From Casp-actino8 sp945862545 (GTDB taxonomy: Bacteria; Actinomycetota; Acidimicrobiia; Acidimicrobiales; Ilumatobacteraceae), in contig CAMAYS010000027.1 in assembly GCA_945862545.1 (NCBI GenBank), positions 1-19,798 of the forward strand: a stretch of 19,798 nt of DNA, written 5' to 3'. The notes under the pieces were generated by a model. The model was given only the letters and a program-made list of their open reading frames with translations, was not told the origin of the DNA and did not search any database. This document shows positions 1 through 6,911 of this stretch, in pieces. How positions within the stretch are numbered: the first letter of the stretch is position 1; each line of letters begins with the position of its first letter. The position numbers and the translations under genes were made by a program.

Positions 1-46
1 CCTGTCAAGCCGGAGGTCGCGGGTTCGAGTCCCGTCGGGACCGCCA
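1..46 (+). tRNA. tRNA-Asp (GTC), 3' part only
   Basis: Only the 3' portion is in the window, starting at the 5' edge of the anticodon loop. The loop is at 2-8 with anticodon GTC at 4-6, the 3' anticodon stem at 9-13, the variable loop at 14-18, and the T arm at 19-35 with the standard TTCGAGT loop at 24-30. The 3' acceptor strand is 36-42, the discriminator G is at 43 (the identity base expected for tRNA-Asp), and an encoded CCA is at 44-46. The 5' half, including the D arm, lies outside the window, so the full fold cannot be checked. Confidence 0.93.
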
Positions 47-72
47 GTGCGTGTGGGGAAACCCACAAGCAC
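47..72 (+). other. Hairpin filling the spacer between the two tRNAs
   Basis: The arms 47-57 and 62-72 pair completely except for one G/A mismatch (51 with 68), giving 4 + 6 base pairs closed by a GAAA loop (58-61), a GNRA tetraloop. The stem takes up nearly all of the 28-nt spacer. There is no T-tract after it, so it does not look like an intrinsic terminator. A role as a processing or folding element of the tRNA precursor is inferred. Confidence 0.6.
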
Positions 73-74
73 AC

Positions 75-147
75 GGTCGAGTAGCTCAGTCGGCAGAGCG
101 TCCGCCTGAAAAGCGGAAGGTCACCGGATCGACGCCGGTCTCGACCA
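75..147 (+). tRNA. tRNA-Phe (GAA)
   Basis: A complete cloverleaf is visible. The acceptor stem is 75-81 with 140-146 (7 pairs), the D stem 84-87 with 96-99, the anticodon stem 101-105 with 113-117, and the anticodon GAA at 108-110 in the loop CTGAAAA. The T stem is 123-127 with 135-139. The discriminator A is at 147, as expected for Phe. No CCA is encoded (CAA follows), unlike the neighbouring tRNA-Asp. The T loop at 128-134 begins ATCGA instead of the usual TTCGA, so T54 is replaced by A. An ORF starts at 152, only four bases after the mature 3' end. Confidence 0.96.
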
Positions 148-151
148 CAAC

Positions 152-2293
152 ATGTTTAGACGCGATATCGAAGGTCTTCGGGCACTTGCTGTCTGCTTCG
201 TAGTTCTCTTTCACGCCAAATTTCTTGGGTTCACTGGCGGATTTGTCGGAGTCGATGTTTTCTTTGTGGTGTCCGGTTTTCTGATCACAACTTTGTTGAT
301 CAGCGAACACTCATCAGTCGGGAAGATATCGCTCAAGAATTTTTATGCACGTCGTGCCCGTCGACTCCTGCCAGCGTCTGCGCTTGTCATTGCCTTTACC
401 GCCCTAGCAAGTCGGATCTGGCTCGAACCACTTCGACTCCGCAATATCGGCGCTGATGCTTTCGCCAGTGGCGGTTTCTTTTCGAACATTTTGTTTGGCA
501 TCCGCAGTACCGATTACTTGCAGGCCGGACAACCCCCATCACCGTTTCAACATTTTTGGTCACTATCGGTTGAGGAACAGTTTTACATTGTGTGGCCGGC
601 GCTGTTGATCTTGTTGCTTTGGAAGTCTCGTGATCGACATCTTCGGGCGATTGTCGCAATTGGATCTTTGAGCGTCCTCTCACTTTCGCTGAGCATTTGG
701 CAAACCTCACATTCACAGCCGTGGGCGTTCTTCGGTTTGCACACTCGTGCATGGGAACTTGGTGTTGGCGCTCTGGTGGCGCTTTGTTGGAAGTACATCG
801 AACAATTACCTCACATTTTTCGTGCCACTATCGGCTGGTTCGGACTTGCTGCGATCATCGTCAGTGGACTGCTGATCACCGAAAAAATGGCATTCCCTGG
901 GAAACTAGCGTTGCTGCCAGTATTCGCTACAGCTCTTGTCCTGATGGCAGGTCAACACGCTCGTTGGGGTCCACAATGCGTTCTTTCGCTGAAGCCTCTG
1001 CAGTGGATCGGAGCTCGTTCGTATTCAATTTATTTGTGGCACTGGCCAGTCCTCATCATCGCCGAGTCGCACGCTGGACGTGGATTAACAGTCAGCGAGC
1101 GACTCATCGCCATCGTATGTGCAGTCATTGCCGCGTCACTCTTACATCACTTCTTAGAGAACCCGGTGCGTCATTCAGTCTCTTTGCAAGCCAAACCACG
1201 ACTCGCACTCATGGTCGGTGGCGCGTTGATCATCTCAAGTCTCGGTGTTGGACTTGTTTTGCGAAATTCGTCAGTTGCTCTCAGCACAGATGTTGTTGCC
1301 GAAGCTCCAGTAGCAATCGCTCCTACTACGTCAACAGTTGTCTCTACTGAGAGCACGACTGCGCCACCCGAAACCACCACATCACTCGTCACAATTCCTG
1401 AAGGCCCTCCCCCATCCATTGTCAATGCAACGACCCCAATTGAAGCCGTCATTGCTGGTGCATTCACCGACGAAGTCCCGGCAAACTTGCAACCATCATT
1501 GCGTGGTGCAACGGGGGACAAGCCCGAAATATATGACAACGGTTGCCACGTCAACTTGATTGCTATTGAACCCAAGATTTGTGTCTACGGTGACGTTGCC
1601 TCGGATTTCACAGTTGCACTTTACGGTGACTCTCACGCTGCCCAGTGGTTTCCAGCCCTCAATCAAATCGCAATTGATCATCAATGGCGATTGGTCATTC
1701 TTACCAAAATGGGATGCACCACAATTGATCTGATCACCGCCAATTCATTGGTTGGGCCGACGTATCCTGGCTGCCGACCGTGGCGCGAAAAAGTTCTTGA
1801 GCGCTTCGTCGCCGAAAATGTTCGGGTGGTCCTAATGACGAGCGCTAATCGCCTAACTGATCCAGCGACTGGCCAACCTTTTGCCGATTCAATCGTCAAA
1901 GCTGGTCACGCCACATTGCTACCAGTCTTACAAAACATGGGGATCAAGCCGATAGTAATAACCGATACTCCTTATCCAGGAACCGATGTACCGATTTGTC
2001 TGTCAAAGGCAATCAAGAATGTTGGCTCGTGTGCAGTCAGCCGGGACAAAGGAATTCGCGCGAATCGTCAACAAACCAGCATTGATGTCGCAGTCGAAAA
2101 CGGTGCTCAGTATCTTGACATCAGCAACTGGGTCTGCTCGCTCGACACATGTCCAGTGATTACCGGAAACATTTTGATGTATCGCGATTCACATCACCTC
2201 ACGACAACATATGTGCAATTCTTGACCCCTTTAATTGAGGCAGCAATCTCGCCCTATATTGACGGCGTGAGATCACGTATCAAAGTTTCTTGA
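152..2293 (+). CDS. Membrane O-acyltransferase (acyltransferase-3 family) with C-terminal SGNH domain
   Basis: This 713-residue protein has the two-part layout of OafA/YrhL-type enzymes, which acylate (often acetylate) cell-surface sugars. The N-terminal acyltransferase-3 domain spans roughly residues 1-370 with about ten membrane segments. It carries the family R-x10-H motif (Arg10, His21), the FxVSGFLIT stretch near 38-46 and FWSLSVEEQFYIVWP at 135-149. A Thr/Pro/Ser-rich linker (about 385-425) leads to an outer SGNH domain with the nucleophile motif GDSH at 492-495 and the catalytic DSHH at 679-682. The start is well placed because the family's typical R-D-I-x-G-L-R-A opening follows directly. 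The ATG lies four bases after tRNA-Phe, so there is no room for a Shine-Dalgarno site or separate promoter; co-transcription with the tRNAs is likely. The target polysaccharide is unknown. The 3' end overlaps the convergent thioesterase gene by 40 nt. Confidence 0.9.
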   Translation: MFRRDIEGLRALAVCFVVLFHAKFLGFTGGFVGVDVFFVVSGFLITTLLISEHSSVGKISLKNFYARRARRLLPASALVIAFTALASRIWLEPLRLRNIGADAFASGGFFSNILFGIRSTDYLQAGQPPSPFQHFWSLSVEEQFYIVWPALLILLLWKSRDRHLRAIVAIGSLSVLSLSLSIWQTSHSQPWAFFGLHTRAWELGVGALVALCWKYIEQLPHIFRATIGWFGLAAIIVSGLLITEKMAFPGKLALLPVFATALVLMAGQHARWGPQCVLSLKPLQWIGARSYSIYLWHWPVLIIAESHAGRGLTVSERLIAIVCAVIAASLLHHFLENPVRHSVSLQAKPRLALMVGGALIISSLGVGLVLRNSSVALSTDVVAEAPVAIAPTTSTVVSTESTTAPPETTTSLVTIPEGPPPSIVNATTPIEAVIAGAFTDEVPANLQPSLRGATGDKPEIYDNGCHVNLIAIEPKICVYGDVASDFTVALYGDSHAAQWFPALNQIAIDHQWRLVILTKMGCTTIDLITANSLVGPTYPGCRPWREKVLERFVAENVRVVLMTSANRLTDPATGQPFADSIVKAGHATLLPVLQNMGIKPIVITDTPYPGTDVPICLSKAIKNVGSCAVSRDKGIRANRQQTSIDVAVENGAQYLDISNWVCSLDTCPVITGNILMYRDSHHLTTTYVQFLTPLIEAAISPYIDGVRSRIKVS

Positions 2294-3087
2294 GCCACAG
2301 TGGCCACGAGTATTCCATCCTCGCTAAAAACATGGCCGATCACTAAACCGCGGCTGTTACCGATGGAGTGACAGGTGTAATCGTGCAAATGCCAACGATC
2401 ACTTTGAATGGGGCGATGGAACCAAATGGTGTGATCAAGGCTGGCACCGATGTAATTGCGCCTATCTTCGGGTCGCAACGAAATGTCAGGGTGAGTGCGC
2501 ACTACCGCATCGCTTGGCAAATCATCACTGAGATAGGCAAAGGCGCAACGATGTAACAGTTGGGCCCGCTTGTCATCAGGGTTACCTAATGCTTCAGTGA
2601 TCCGAAACCAGGCCATCGACCGTCCGCCGCCTTCGCGATGATCCTGCGGCACATCTGACTGTTCAATCCAGCGCCGATCAAAAACTTCGGACCACGCCGA
2701 ATTCACGATTCCCTCAGGCGCAGGTACGCCGATGGGAAAGGCGATGGGTTGGGCATCGGCGGCTTCTTCAAAGATCTGAAAACTCGCTTCAAGATTTAAA
2801 ATCGCACCGTTGCTTTGAGCGGCGACAACTCGCCGCGTGCTAAAACTTTTACCGTTTCGGATGCGATCAACTTCATAACGCACAGGCTCAGTGGTGTCAC
2901 CACGACGAATGAAATAAGCACGCACTGAATGGGGTTCCATGATTGGGTCCACAGTTTCAGCAGCGGCCCACAAGGCTTGAGCCACAATGTGACCTCCGTA
3001 TAAGCCACCCCAGGGGTAATGCCTTCCGGCGCCGATGAAAGTGTCTGAACCATGCGGTTCAAGAGCGAAAAGTTGCTGCATTGTCAC
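2254..3087 (-). CDS. tesB: Acyl-CoA thioesterase II (TesB-like)
   Basis: The 277-residue product matches the double hot-dog fold of TesB, which hydrolyses acyl-CoA to free acid and CoA in the cytosol. Typical features are an N-terminal GG-x-Y/GGH-x-VAQAL region (27-39), SLDHTIWFHRP at 217-226 with the expected catalytic Asp219, a Ser/Thr-rich segment followed by RG at 238-247, and VAQE near the end with Gln266 as the third triad residue. The length is close to the usual 285. The start is GTG at 3087; an in-frame ATG at 3081 is possible. No Shine-Dalgarno site is seen, but a TAGTCT hexamer ends six bases before the GTG, which fits a leaderless message. It lies 31 nt after pyrE on the same strand and may also be read from the pyrE promoter. 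Its tail overlaps the end of the acyltransferase gene. Confidence 0.88.
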   Translation of the reverse strand: MTMQQLFALEPHGSDTFIGAGRHYPWGGLYGGHIVAQALWAAAETVDPIMEPHSVRAYFIRRGDTTEPVRYEVDRIRNGKSFSTRRVVAAQSNGAILNLEASFQIFEEAADAQPIAFPIGVPAPEGIVNSAWSEVFDRRWIEQSDVPQDHREGGGRSMAWFRITEALGNPDDKRAQLLHRCAFAYLSDDLPSDAVVRTHPDISLRPEDRRNYIGASLDHTIWFHRPIQSDRWHLHDYTCHSIGNSRGLVIGHVFSEDGILVATVAQETLIRDLTPSI

Positions 3088-3093
3088 TGCTAC

Positions 3094-3099
3094 AGACTA
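3094..3099 (-). promoter_or_regulatory. Candidate -10 box for leaderless thioesterase transcript
   Basis: On the minus strand the hexamer TAGTCT (TANNNT type) ends six bases before the GTG at 3087, so transcription would begin at or next to the start codon. No convincing -35 box is seen at 17 nt, which keeps this weak. Confidence 0.35.
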
Positions 3100-3118
3100 C
3101 GACTGTGGCTTCAAATTT

Positions 3119-3700
3119 CTATGTGCCGTAGCCGTAACCCAAGTCCAACGCCGTCAACATAGGTTCATAAGCGATTCCCCGTTCGGCTGCCATTGCGGCA
3201 CAGGTGCCCCCACGATCAACCACAACGGTAATAAAAATCGGTAGTGCACCAAATGCAATCACGGCATCAACCGCTTCCATCAAGGATGTTCCGCGCGTCA
3301 CCGTATCCTCAGTGATGACCACCTTGTCGCCCGGCATCAGACCACCAGCGATACGACCTGTTACTCCATGATCTTTGGCCTCTTTACGGACGCTAAAACT
3401 TCGTAGGTCTCTACCCCTGGTTGCAGCCACGGCGGCAATGCCATAGGCAACTGGATCAGCGCCCATGGTGAGCCCGCCAATGGCAACGACGTCGCCGGGG
3501 ATAATTGATAACGCCACATCAGCCATCAGCAGAACACCATCGGCGCGACACGCTGTTTGTTTTGTGTCAAGAAACCAGGAACTTTTCGCGCCCGATTTGA
3601 GAGTGAACGAACCAGTCTTGAGGGAGTGCTGCAGCACATGATCGCGCAACGCACGACGCGCCGGATCAAGAACTGGCAAGGACCGAGAACTACTACCCAT
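3119..3700 (-). CDS. pyrE: Orotate phosphoribosyltransferase
   Basis: PyrE joins orotate to PRPP to give orotidine 5'-monophosphate in pyrimidine synthesis. The 193-residue protein has the PRPP-binding motif at 127-139 (VVITEDTVTRGTS, the family's hydrophobic stretch followed by E-D-x-V-T-x-G-x-S), and the catalytic-loop motif RKEAKDHG at 105-112 with the expected Lys and His residues. The substrate-binding region KSGAKSSWFLD is at 35-45. The length is within the bacterial range (about 180-215). The start is ATG at 3700. A GAGG sequence lies only two bases upstream, too near for normal use, while TAGGGT ends six bases upstream, so a leaderless start is plausible. The thioesterase gene follows after 31 nt on the same strand; the two functions are not obviously linked. 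Confidence 0.93.
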   Translation of the reverse strand: MGSSSRSLPVLDPARRALRDHVLQHSLKTGSFTLKSGAKSSWFLDTKQTACRADGVLLMADVALSIIPGDVVAIGGLTMGADPVAYGIAAVAATRGRDLRSFSVRKEAKDHGVTGRIAGGLMPGDKVVITEDTVTRGTSLMEAVDAVIAFGALPIFITVVVDRGGTCAAMAAERGIAYEPMLTALDLGYGYGT

Positions 3701-3706
3701 GGCCTC

Positions 3707-3712
3707 ACCCTA
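3707..3712 (-). promoter_or_regulatory. Candidate -10 box for pyrE
   Basis: Minus-strand TAGGGT ends six bases before the pyrE ATG at 3700. The same hexamer lies upstream of purA. No good -35 box is visible, so the call rests on the hexamer and its spacing only. Confidence 0.38.
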
Positions 3713-3758
3713 ACTGAACTAGGTCAGACAGACGTCACGCTTCGTAGCCATGATTATT

Positions 3759-3787
3759 TTGATCGGCACACACCAACTAATTATGAT
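3759..3787 (+). promoter_or_regulatory. Strong leaderless promoter of the 3795 gene
   Basis: The -35 box TTGATC (3759-3764) and the -10 box TATGAT (3782-3787) are exactly 17 nt apart. The ATG at 3795 begins seven bases after the end of the -10 box (3788-3794), the normal transcription start position. No Shine-Dalgarno site is present. Both the boxes and the spacing point to an mRNA that starts at the A of its ATG. Confidence 0.72.
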
Positions 3788-3794
3788 TTAAGCC

Positions 3795-4196
3795 ATGGCA
3801 GCACCAAAGACAGCAATGACAAAGACCCATAAAGCAGCATTGGCCACTGGCCGAGCAGAGGGCAGGATTGTACGCGACTATCTGGAAGCAGCGTTGCGTA
3901 ATAAGCCAAAGCGCGGACGCAAGCGCACGCCGGACTCCATCAAGAAGCGCTTGGCGGAGATTGCCAGCGAATTCAACGACGCTAATGGAATCACACAATT
4001 GAAATTGACCCAAGAGCGTTTCAATTTGCTCGAAGAATTATCCGAAATGGTCAGCGGTCAGCAGATCGGGTCCTTGGAAAAGGCGTTCGTCAAAGTTGCT
4101 CGTGCATATAGCGAGCGCAATGGAATTTCTTATTCAGCCTGGCGCGAAATCGGCGTTGACCCAGCGGTGTTAAAAAAAGCAAACATCACTCGCTGA
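3795..4196 (+). CDS. Small basic protein of unknown function, possible DNA-binding
   Basis: I do not recognise a named family. The 133-residue product is rich in Lys and Arg. Residues 1-35 are basic and Ala-rich; 36-55 form a very basic segment (KPKRGRKRTPDSIKKR). A central part (about 46-110) looks like amphipathic helices rich in Leu, Glu and Lys, possibly a coiled coil. The C-terminal 25 residues carry SYSAWREIGVDPAVLKKANI, which resembles the small helix-turn-helix-like C-terminal units of actinobacterial nucleoid proteins; this resemblance is from memory and not tested. No signal peptide or membrane segment is present. The start is fixed by a consensus promoter that places the transcript start at the ATG. 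It is divergent from pyrE and convergent with purB. A nucleoid-associated or regulatory role is only an inference. Confidence 0.82.
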   Translation: MAAPKTAMTKTHKAALATGRAEGRIVRDYLEAALRNKPKRGRKRTPDSIKKRLAEIASEFNDANGITQLKLTQERFNLLEELSEMVSGQQIGSLEKAFVKVARAYSERNGISYSAWREIGVDPAVLKKANITR

Positions 4197-4212
4197 AAGT
4201 GGGCATTTTCAG
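4193..4212. terminator. Weak inverted repeat spanning two convergent stop codons
   Basis: The arms 4193-4200 (CTGAAAGT) and 4205-4212 (ATTTTCAG) pair over 8 bp including one G/T pair, with loop GGGC. The repeat covers the stop of the 3795 gene and the stop of purB. The stem is A/T-rich and not followed by a clear T-tract on either strand, so a terminator role is doubtful. Confidence 0.28.
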
Positions 4213-5519
4213 TTCTTGATGGCGTCAAGAGCTATGAACACCCGATCAATGTGGACCAAAGAGCGTTTGAGGTCAAAAGCCTCATCAAGCACCATCTTGT
4301 CCACTCTTGCGAGCCGACTGTCAGCCTCAAGTGTCTTTCGGAAATCAGTTGAATGCGCCCACGATGCTGCTGCTGCCTCTTGCACGATGCGATAAGCCTC
4401 ATCACGACTCAGCCCAGACTGCACGAGGGCCAGTAAAACCGGTTGGCTGAAAACAAGTCCGTGACTGGAGTACAAGTTCTGTTTCATGCGTTCCGGTGAC
4501 ACTTGTAAGCCTTCAAGAAGTCGTCGAAGGCGATGTAAGACATAGTGCGCAAGCATTGATGAATCTGGAAGCACGATTCGCTCAACTGAACTATGCGAAA
4601 TGTCTCGCTCGTGCCATAACGCCACATCTTGCATAGCGGCCTGAAGATTTCCGCGCAGTACCCGCGACAGACCAGTAATAGTTTCCGCAGAAATTGGATT
4701 GCGTTTATGGGGCATCGCTGACGAACCTTTTTGACCGACCTTGAAACCCTCTTCAACTTCGCGGACCTCAGTCCGTTGTAGATGGCGCAATTCAACGGCA
4801 ATCATTTCGCAGGTATTACCAACGGCGGCGCAGGCCCACATATATTCGGCATGTCGATCACGAGAAATAACTTGTGTCGCTGGCACTGCTCGCAAACCAA
4901 GAGCAGTTGCCACACTTTGTTCGACGCGAGGATCAATATTTGAATAGGTCCCCACCGCTCCAGACAACTTGCAGACAGCGATATTGTCTCGCGCGGCTTG
5001 TAAGCGACTGCGATCACGGTCAATCTGGAGTGCCCAAAGTGCGACCTTGGCACCAAAGGTCGTGGGCTCGGCGTGCACACCATGAGTACGACCGATCATC
5101 ACAGTGTCGCGATGAGCTTTGGCCAAGTTGGTCACCACGCGCAGCAACTTTGTCGAAGCATCAATCAATAGATCAGCGGCATCGCGCAACATCCAGCACC
5201 ACGCGGTATCAACAATGTCACTTGATGTCAGACCGTAATGAATCCAAGAACTCGCACTTCCACCAATACGCGACTGCATCACATCAACGAATGCCGCCAC
5301 ATCATGATCGGTTACTTGTTCGCGTTGTAAAACGTCTTCAATAAATTGTGCATCCACTTGGGGGGCAGCCGCGCGACACGCAGCAGCATCAACTGCTGGC
5401 ACGGTTCCTAAAACACTGTGCGCTTCTGTCGCCAGCAACTCAATTTCAACCCAACGACCAAAGCGGGATTCGTCGGCAAATATTGATTCCATTTCTGGGA
5501 GGGCGTAGCGAGGGATCAT
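4209..5519 (-). CDS. purB: Adenylosuccinate lyase
   Basis: PurB splits SAICAR to AICAR in IMP synthesis and adenylosuccinate to AMP in the last step to AMP, releasing fumarate each time. The 436-residue protein carries the fumarase/aspartase superfamily motifs in order: HYGLTSSDIVDTA at 94-106, GRTHGVHAEP at 143-152 with the active-site His146, and the signature loop SSAMPHKRNP at 266-275, whose serine acts as general base in the family. The length is typical for the short bacterial class (about 430). The ATG at 5519 overlaps the purA stop (ATGA, 5516-5519), so translation should be coupled to purA. The gene ends 12 nt from the convergent 3795 gene. Confidence 0.96.
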   Translation of the reverse strand: MIPRYALPEMESIFADESRFGRWVEIELLATEAHSVLGTVPAVDAAACRAAAPQVDAQFIEDVLQREQVTDHDVAAFVDVMQSRIGGSASSWIHYGLTSSDIVDTAWCWMLRDAADLLIDASTKLLRVVTNLAKAHRDTVMIGRTHGVHAEPTTFGAKVALWALQIDRDRSRLQAARDNIAVCKLSGAVGTYSNIDPRVEQSVATALGLRAVPATQVISRDRHAEYMWACAAVGNTCEMIAVELRHLQRTEVREVEEGFKVGQKGSSAMPHKRNPISAETITGLSRVLRGNLQAAMQDVALWHERDISHSSVERIVLPDSSMLAHYVLHRLRRLLEGLQVSPERMKQNLYSSHGLVFSQPVLLALVQSGLSRDEAYRIVQEAAAASWAHSTDFRKTLEADSRLARVDKMVLDEAFDLKRSLVHIDRVFIALDAIKN

Positions 5520-6814
5520 AATTTTCCTCCAAAAATTGAAGCCGGCGTCCAGTCCAGAACGTCATCACGTTCGGGGCCTACCCCAATGATATGAATCGGC
5601 ACGCCCGACTGTTGCTCAACAACGGTGATAAAAGCTTTCGCCTCTGCTGGCAGGTCATCAACACTGCGGCAAGAACGTAGTTCTGTTTTCCAACCAGGCA
5701 AAGTCACGTAATCGGGAATCACCTGAGCCAAAACCTCACTGCGATCGGGATATCCGTGAACCAACTCGCCGTCAATGCGATATCCAGTACACACTTTCAC
5801 TTCATCAAAAGTGTCCAGCACATCAAGTTTCGTCAGCGCCAATTCTGTCAGCGAGTTCACTCGCACCGCATGACGCAACATCACACAGTCAACCCAACCC
5901 GTGCGACGCCGCCGACCAGTCACGGTGCCAAACTCGCGACCGATGTCCACTAACTTTTCGCCAATCTCTCCCAGCGTTTCAGTGGGGAAGGGTCCCGAGC
6001 CAACGCGAGTTGTGTAGGCCTTGGTGATGCCGATGATTCGATCCAATAATCGGGGACCAAGACCTGAACCGACGCTTGCGCCACCAGCAGTGGGGTTAGA
6101 TGAGGTCACAAAAGGATAGGTGCCGTGATCTAAATCTAGGAAAGTTGCTTGGGCGCCTTCCAACAAAACATCTTGACCGTCTTCAACTGCGTCGTGCAGC
6201 AGACCAATGGTGTCGGCGATGTACGGCTGTAGTCGTTTAGCGAACACGACAAACTGCTCCACAATGGCTTCGACATCAAGTGGCTCACCACCGGCATAGA
6301 TGACTCCGTCATTTTCAATCAGCGCTCGCTGACGAACCTGTTCAGCAAACGAATCGAGATCGACGCAAGCGCCAACGCGAATGCCGACCCGGCGAGCCTT
6401 GTCGGCGTATGCCGGTCCAATACCTTTGAGCGTCGTACCAATCTTGTTCTCGCCAAGGTTGCCTTCAGAGATGGCATCGAAAGATTGGTGCCAAGGAAAA
6501 ATGAGGTGCGCCTGACTTGAAACCTTCAGTTTGGCGCAGGAAATCCCTCGCGACTCAAGACGATCGATCTCGGCAAACAGAGTCGGCATGTCCACAACCA
6601 CACCATTGCCGATCACGGGAGTCACATGGTCATAGAGCACACCTGACGGAATCAACTGCAGGGCGTACTTCTCAGTACCGACGACGACTGTGTGGCCGGC
6701 GTTGTGTCCACCTTGATACCGCGCCACAACAGAGGTTTCACGGGCAAGTAGGTCAATGACCTTGGCTTTGCCTTCATCACCCCACTGGGCTCCGACGACG
6801 ACTGTTACTGACAT
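5516..6814 (-). CDS. purA: Adenylosuccinate synthetase
   Basis: PurA joins IMP and aspartate with GTP to form adenylosuccinate, the substrate of the next gene's enzyme. The 432-residue protein has family length. The phosphate loop WGDEGKAK lies at 11-18 with the catalytic Asp13; GHNAGHT at 36-42 supplies the catalytic His41; KGIGPAYADK is at 130-139; and a TGRRRRTGW segment matches the family's IMP/GTP-binding region. One residue is unusual: the loop is usually GDEGKGK, and here the third glycine (position 17) is alanine. The start is ATG at 6814 with AGGAG at 6821-6825, six bases upstream. It is the first gene of purA-purB and is divergent from the ABC operon. Confidence 0.96.
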   Translation of the reverse strand: MSVTVVVGAQWGDEGKAKVIDLLARETSVVARYQGGHNAGHTVVVGTEKYALQLIPSGVLYDHVTPVIGNGVVVDMPTLFAEIDRLESRGISCAKLKVSSQAHLIFPWHQSFDAISEGNLGENKIGTTLKGIGPAYADKARRVGIRVGACVDLDSFAEQVRQRALIENDGVIYAGGEPLDVEAIVEQFVVFAKRLQPYIADTIGLLHDAVEDGQDVLLEGAQATFLDLDHGTYPFVTSSNPTAGGASVGSGLGPRLLDRIIGITKAYTTRVGSGPFPTETLGEIGEKLVDIGREFGTVTGRRRRTGWVDCVMLRHAVRVNSLTELALTKLDVLDTFDEVKVCTGYRIDGELVHGYPDRSEVLAQVIPDYVTLPGWKTELRSCRSVDDLPAEAKAFITVVEQQSGVPIHIIGVGPERDDVLDWTPASIFGGKL

Positions 6815-6820
6815 GACACG

Positions 6821-6825
6821 CTCCT
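6821..6825 (-). promoter_or_regulatory. Ribosome binding site of purA
   Basis: Minus-strand AGGAG lies six bases before the ATG at 6814. It fixes the start and contrasts with neighbouring genes that have no such site. Confidence 0.8.
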
Positions 6826-6849
6826 AAAAAATGGGGGGAACGTAACGAC

Positions 6850-6855
6850 ACCCTA
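6850..6855 (-). promoter_or_regulatory. Possible -10 box for purA-purB
   Basis: Minus-strand TAGGGT would start transcription near 6843, giving a leader of about 30 nt that contains the AGGAG site. A weak TTCACT at 6874-6879 lies 18 nt upstream. The evidence is only the hexamer and plausible placement. Confidence 0.3.
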
Positions 6856-6874
6856 GTTGCTGAGTGGAATTTAA

Positions 6875-6911
6875 GTGAACTACTTGGACATTCACTCACA
6901 GTTCACGTGAA
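6875..6911. promoter_or_regulatory. Cluster of GTGAA/TTCAC half-sites (candidate operators)
   Basis: In the divergent purA/ABC control region there are half-sites GTGAA at 6875-6879, TTCAC at 6891-6895, TTCAC at 6902-6906 and GTGAA at 6907-6911. The last two form the perfect palindrome TTCACGTGAA (6902-6911). The pair GTGAAC (6875-6880) and GTTCAC (6901-6906) is also an inverted repeat. A fifth GTGAA lies at 6989-6993 near the start of the binding-protein gene. A repressor or activator site is inferred; the regulator is not known. Confidence 0.42.

Noticed and set aside
697..1350. A 217-codon open frame on the + strand inside the acyltransferase gene
   Set aside because: It lies in another frame of a clear family member, its composition (many Arg, Ser, His, Cys) is that of a shadow frame, and it has no recognisable motif.
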